Of a stretch of DNA of 9,131 nucleotides, positions 6,505-9,131 are shown one piece after another (positions within the stretch are counted from its first letter, which is position 1; each line of letters begins with the position of its first letter). The notes below the pieces were generated by a model. That model did not search any database and had not been told where the DNA came from. It worked only from the letters and a program-made list of their open reading frames with translations. Source of the stretch: Angelakisella sp. (GTDB lineage: Bacteria > Bacillota > Clostridia > Oscillospirales > Ruminococcaceae). The DNA lies in the NCBI GenBank assembly GCA_022795575.1, contig JAAWGY010000079.1, positions 1 to 9,131 of the forward strand, written 5' to 3'. Made by a program: the position numbers and the translations under genes.

Positions 6505-6539
6505 GGCGGAAAGGAAGCCGCCGTAGGCCCGTGTGGCGG
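6505..6539 (+). other. Leader with mutually exclusive stems ahead of the receiver gene
   Basis: CCGCC (6518-6522) can pair either with GGCGG upstream (6505-6509) or with GGCGG downstream (6535-6539), so two alternative hairpins compete for the same strand. Several GGA triplets lie in the exposed parts (6501, 6508, 6513, 6538). No known riboswitch is recognised. Confidence 0.4.
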
Positions 6540-6579
6540 AGAAAAGCATGGGGCACGGCCCGCATTGAGGGAGCATACC

Positions 6580-6990
6580 ATGAAAAAGAAAGTTCTTGTC
6601 GTGGATGATTCGGAGCTGGTCTACCAGGAGCTGCGGTACCATTTGGGGCGTTGCGGACGGTACGAGGCCGCCTACTATTGCCCCGACGCCAGCCGCCTGG
6701 TGGAGCTTTACGAGGAACACCGCCCCGACTTGGTGGCGGTGGATGTGGTGATGCCGGGTATCGATGGCATCCAGGCGGCCAAAAAGCTGCTGGCCAAGCA
6801 CCCGGAGGCCCGGGTGGTCATCATTACCTCGATGGTTTACACCGAGATTATGGAGGAGGCCGAGGCGGCGGGGGCCCGGGGCTTTCTGCCCAAGCCCTTC
6901 AGCCCCCAGCAGATCATCCGGACCTTTGACGTTGCCTGCCAGCTGGCCCCGGCGGTAAGCGGAGCGGCGGCGTTAGCGATGCCGGGATAG
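6580..6990 (+). CDS. CheY-like single-domain response regulator
   Basis: 136 residues, one receiver domain and no output domain. Acidic pocket D9-D10 (VVDDSE), phospho-acceptor D55 (AVDVVMPGIDG), switch Thr T83 (IITSM) and K105 followed by PF (LPKPFSP) are all present, so it should be phosphorylatable. The last 15 residues are a small Ala-rich tail. Such proteins act by binding a partner, as CheY binds the flagellar motor. No histidine kinase is in the window. Start ATG 6580 has GAGGGAG 6 bases ahead; the in-frame ATG at 6499 adds 27 residues unlike a receiver and lacks a good site, so it is rejected. Co-transcribed with fapA 68 bases downstream, which makes the FapA-like protein a candidate partner. 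Confidence 0.93.
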   Translation: MKKKVLVVDDSELVYQELRYHLGRCGRYEAAYYCPDASRLVELYEEHRPDLVAVDVVMPGIDGIQAAKKLLAKHPEARVVIITSMVYTEIMEEAEAAGARGFLPKPFSPQQIIRTFDVACQLAPAVSGAAALAMPG

Positions 6991-7000
6991 AAGAATGGCG

Positions 7001-7026
7001 GGACCTATCCGCAAGGGGTCAGGTCC
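7001..7026 (+). other. Intercistronic hairpin between receiver gene and fapA
   Basis: GGACCT (7001-7006) pairs with AGGTCC (7021-7026); inside, ATCC (7007-7010) pairs with GGGT (7016-7019) with one bulged C, leaving the loop GCAAG. No T run follows, so it is not a standard terminator. It may set mRNA stability or the relative expression of the two genes. Confidence 0.5.
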
Positions 7027-7058
7027 TGTGCCAGCCGGAAAGAAAGTGAGGGCGTGAG

Positions 7059-8876
7059 ATGGGCCTGTGGGACAAGAAGAACCGGGAGGATCCGGAGGAG
7101 AGCGGCAAACGATCGATGCTGTACAGCCTGTGGTACCGGATGAAGGCGATGTGGGAAAAGGAGGTATCCGAGCCGGAGGCCCCGGCAGAGGGGGAGGGGG
7201 CGGCGGAAGCCCCCGCCGAGGACGCCCCGCCCCCGCCGCCCCCCACCCCCTTTGAAAAGCTGGTGGCGCCGGAGGACATTATGGGCTACTATCTGCTGTA
7301 CTGCCAGGATTTGGAGCAGGACGCCAGCAAGGTGCTGATTGAGGACTTCTGCGCCCACCCCCTGCCCGAGATGTCGATGATGAAGCAGGCCTTCTCCCAA
7401 ATCGACGCCAAATCCAAAATAGCGGTAAAGGCCCACGAAAAGGCCACCAAGCTGGCGCTGGAAAAGGCGGGGGAATATATCGCCGATATGATCACCGAGG
7501 AGAGCGAGACGCTGCCGGAGGGGGTTTCTATCCCCAAAAGACAGCTGCCGGAGGGAAAGATCACCCCGGCGATGGACGGGCAGACGCTGCTGTTCTGCAC
7601 CCCAAACTGGAGCGAGGCCTGGGGGATCGTGCTGCCTCCCCTGGGGGGCGGCCGGAATGTCACCGAGATGGAGGTGCTGGAGGCCCTGGACAGCAAGGGC
7701 GTCAGCTTTGGCATCGACCGGAGCGCGGTGCGGTCGATGCTGCGGCCGGAGGGGAATTTCCTCCTTACCCGGGTGGCGCAGAGCAAGCCCCCGGTGCCCG
7801 GGGAGGACGGCAGGGTGGAGGACCACTACTCCCGCACCAGCGGCACCCCCCAGCTGGTGGAAAACGAACAGGGCATTGTGGATTTCGGAAACCTCAGCTG
7901 GCTGATCCCCATCGAGGAGGGCACCGTCATCTGCGATATCATCGAGCCCACCATGGGGACGCCGGGGGTGGATATCCGGGGCAACCCCATCCGGGCCTAC
8001 AACGGCAAAAAGGCGGTGCTGCCCAAGGGGGAAAATGTCATCCCGGGGCCGGACGGCAAAACGCTGGTGGCCAAGATCACCGGGCAGATCTCCTTCCGGG
8101 ACGGCCGCTTCCACGTCAACAACGTCATCGTCATCAAGGGGGACGTGGACCTTTCCACCGGCAGCCTCAACGTCCAGGGGGACGTGGTCATCCACGGCAG
8201 CGTGCTGCCGGGCTTTTCGGTAAAGGCCACCGGGGATGTCACCATCGGCGGCATTGTGGGCGGCTCCCAGATTACGGCGGGGGGCTCCATCGTGGTCAAC
8301 CGGGGGATGAACGGCAACCTGGTGGGAAGCCTTACCGCGGGCAAGGACATCGTCTGTAAGTATATGGAAAACACCAGCGTCCACGCCGATGGCGATATCC
8401 GGATGGACAGCATCGTCAACTGCGACGTTTCGGCCAACGGCAAGGTGATCGCCACCACCGGCCGGGGGGTTATCATCGGCGGGACAGTGCGCTCCATGGG
8501 GGGCATCGAGGCTAAGACCATCGGCAACATCGCGGGACGCCTCACTGTCCTTACCATCGGCCCCACCCCCCGGTTTTTGGAGGAGAAGTCCCAGGCGGAG
8601 CGGGAGCGGGAGGAGATCCGCCAGCAGCTGGAGCAGGGGACGGCCAAAAAGAACACCGCCATCCTGCAAATGAAGGCCAAGGTGCTGGATAAAAAGCTGG
8701 AGCAGCTGGAGGTTCGGGAGGCGGCCTCGGCCCAGCGCCAGGTGGTGTCCTCCAAGCTGCTGCCCATTGTGCAGGTGACAATCCACAACATCACCAAAAG
8801 CATCATCGATTCCTATGGCACCTGCCGCATCTACCTGGACCAGAAGGAAGCGGCCATCAAGATCGGCGGCGCCTAA
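7059..8876 (+). CDS. fapA: FapA/DUF342 family protein (flagellar assembly protein A-like)
   Basis: 605 residues. Order: short charged N-terminus; acidic/proline linker (about 36-63, six prolines at 57-62); a helical region (about 65-150) that I cannot place in a family; the FapA N-domain (about 170-345: EVLEALDSKGVSFGID, RVAQSKPPVPGEDG, GVDIRGNPIRAYNGKKA, LPKGENVIPGPDG); a right-handed beta-helix of repeated G-D/N-V-x-I units (about 355-500: KGDVDLSTG, QGDVVIHG, TGDVTIGG, AGGSIVV, GGTVRSMGG); a coiled coil (about 505-565); and a small beta C-terminus. Vibrio FapA helps place flagella and binds a PTS component, but DUF342 also occurs in non-flagellated bacteria, so the role here is open. Start ATG 7059 with GAGGG ahead. 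A long antisense frame (8786-7005) is a composition shadow. Confidence 0.9.
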   Translation: MGLWDKKNREDPEESGKRSMLYSLWYRMKAMWEKEVSEPEAPAEGEGAAEAPAEDAPPPPPPTPFEKLVAPEDIMGYYLLYCQDLEQDASKVLIEDFCAHPLPEMSMMKQAFSQIDAKSKIAVKAHEKATKLALEKAGEYIADMITEESETLPEGVSIPKRQLPEGKITPAMDGQTLLFCTPNWSEAWGIVLPPLGGGRNVTEMEVLEALDSKGVSFGIDRSAVRSMLRPEGNFLLTRVAQSKPPVPGEDGRVEDHYSRTSGTPQLVENEQGIVDFGNLSWLIPIEEGTVICDIIEPTMGTPGVDIRGNPIRAYNGKKAVLPKGENVIPGPDGKTLVAKITGQISFRDGRFHVNNVIVIKGDVDLSTGSLNVQGDVVIHGSVLPGFSVKATGDVTIGGIVGGSQITAGGSIVVNRGMNGNLVGSLTAGKDIVCKYMENTSVHADGDIRMDSIVNCDVSANGKVIATTGRGVIIGGTVRSMGGIEAKTIGNIAGRLTVLTIGPTPRFLEEKSQAEREREEIRQQLEQGTAKKNTAILQMKAKVLDKKLEQLEVREAASAQRQVVSSKLLPIVQVTIHNITKSIIDSYGTCRIYLDQKEAAIKIGGA

Positions 8877-8986
8877 ACAGCCGCTCCCGGGGCACAGCGG
8901 ACCGGACGGACCAAGGGACCGGCCCGGGCGGTGTCCCGAGATTGCATCGGTTTTTTCACAGAATAGGCTCTAAAGGGAGACAAAAG

Positions 8987-9029
8987 GGCAGGGCCTGCGC
9001 CGGTTGACGCAGGCCCTGCCTTGGTTTTT
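8987..9029 (+). terminator. Strong intrinsic terminator of the receiver-fapA unit
   Basis: A perfect 13-bp stem (GGCAGGGCCTGCG at 8987-8999 with CGCAGGCCCTGCC at 9008-9020), an 8-base loop, then TTGG and TTTTT, with TTTTAT soon after. It also has TTTT on the minus-strand side (8985-8982), so it can act in both directions. An earlier T6 run (8951-8956) has only a weak CCGA/TCGG stem before it. The rest of 8877-9034 shows nothing gene-like. The terminator ends 5 bases before the right inverted repeat copy. Confidence 0.9.
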
Positions 9030-9034
9030 GGATT

Positions 9035-9131
9035 TTATAGCAACCATCAAAATTGTCGACACCCATCTGGACGGCAGCTTTCCCAGCTGCCTTTGTCCCA
9101 AAAACTTGAAAGCCATCAAGGCTTCCTGCGT
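9035..9131 (-). repeat. Right copy of the 97-bp perfect inverted repeat
   Basis: Exact reverse complement of 1-97. It lies directly after the fapA terminator. Read outward from the window's interior, this copy and the left copy are the same sequence: both present the strand beginning TTATAGCAACC. Because the two copies are identical and opposed, recombination between them could invert the whole segment. Confidence 0.95.

Larger units (their letters stand above)
6226..6579. other. Divergent intergenic region between dac and the receiver gene
   Basis: This 354-base gap holds the plus-strand promoter at 6439-6468 and leader of the receiver gene. For dac on the minus strand I see only weak candidates: TATAAA (6313-6308) without a matching -35 box, and a small stem TCCAC/GTGGA near 6273-6299 followed by a run of As on the minus strand. 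It is clearly poorer in G+C around 6240-6260 and 6430-6490 than the genes. No small gene is supported in it. Confidence 0.6.

Noticed and set aside
6475..6579. Cyclic di-GMP (GEMM) riboswitch ahead of the receiver-fapA unit
   Set aside because: The conserved GEMM core sequences and tetraloop receptor pattern are not visible in the leader.
7005..8786. 593-residue open frame on the minus strand opposite fapA
   Set aside because: Its protein is a His/Leu/Gly/Pro-rich composition artefact with no domain, and the opposite strand encodes a clear FapA protein.
1..9131. Composite transposon or integrative element bounded by terminal inverted repeats
   Set aside because: No transposase, recombinase or cargo is present and all genes are chromosomal housekeeping types with normal composition.
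1..9131. CRISPR array, tRNA or rRNA gene
   Set aside because: No regularly spaced direct repeats, no tRNA cloverleaf with a recognisable T-arm, and no rRNA sequence was seen in the short intergenic gaps.

Overview
The window is a GC-rich (roughly 60-65% by eye) piece of chromosome from a low-abundance-of-noncoding, Firmicutes-type bacterium. The gene set (HemW, paired TrkA-type RCK proteins, PlsY, RluB, a DacF/DacB-like carboxypeptidase with a signal peptide, a stand-alone receiver protein and a FapA/DUF342 protein), the AGGAGG-type ribosome binding sites and the C/G-heavy codon use suggest a member of the Clostridia, most likely an Oscillospiraceae-type gut lineage (Flavonifractor/Pseudoflavonifractor-like). 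The lineage is an inference; the protein families are not.

Layout. Seven genes lie on the minus strand and two on the plus strand, divided at about 6226-6579. Reading leftward on the minus strand: (i) a D-alanyl-D-alanine carboxypeptidase (6225-5056); (ii) a tightly overlapped unit rluB - 120-residue protein of unknown function - plsY (4854-2889), joined by two ATGA stop/start overlaps and preceded by its own promoter and a structured leader; (iii) a unit of two TrkA/KtrA-type RCK proteins followed by hemW (2640-192), with its own extended -10 promoter, a TTG start on the first gene and a GTGA overlap into hemW. Reading rightward: a promoter at 6439-6468 with a perfect -35 box and a near-consensus -10 box, a structured leader, a CheY-like receiver protein (6580-6990) and a large FapA/DUF342 protein (7059-8876), closed by a strong 13-bp-stem terminator at 8987-9029.

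How the genes work together. Most are housekeeping: cell-wall trimming (Dac), 23S rRNA pseudouridylation (RluB), phosphatidic acid synthesis (PlsY), cytosolic control of K+ transport (RCK pair) and a haem chaperone (HemW). The receiver/FapA pair is the most system-like part: a phosphorylatable switch with no output domain is co-transcribed with a beta-helical polymer-like protein, which suggests positional or signalling control, possibly linked to motility.

The most striking non-genic signal is that the first 97 and last 97 bases are perfect reverse complements of each other, each with internal stem-loops. The content between them is ordinary chromosome, so this is best read as two oppositely oriented copies of a dispersed intergenic repeat at which the contig stops, not a transposon. 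At the left end a consensus-like promoter (97-126, minus strand) fires outward straight through the repeat.
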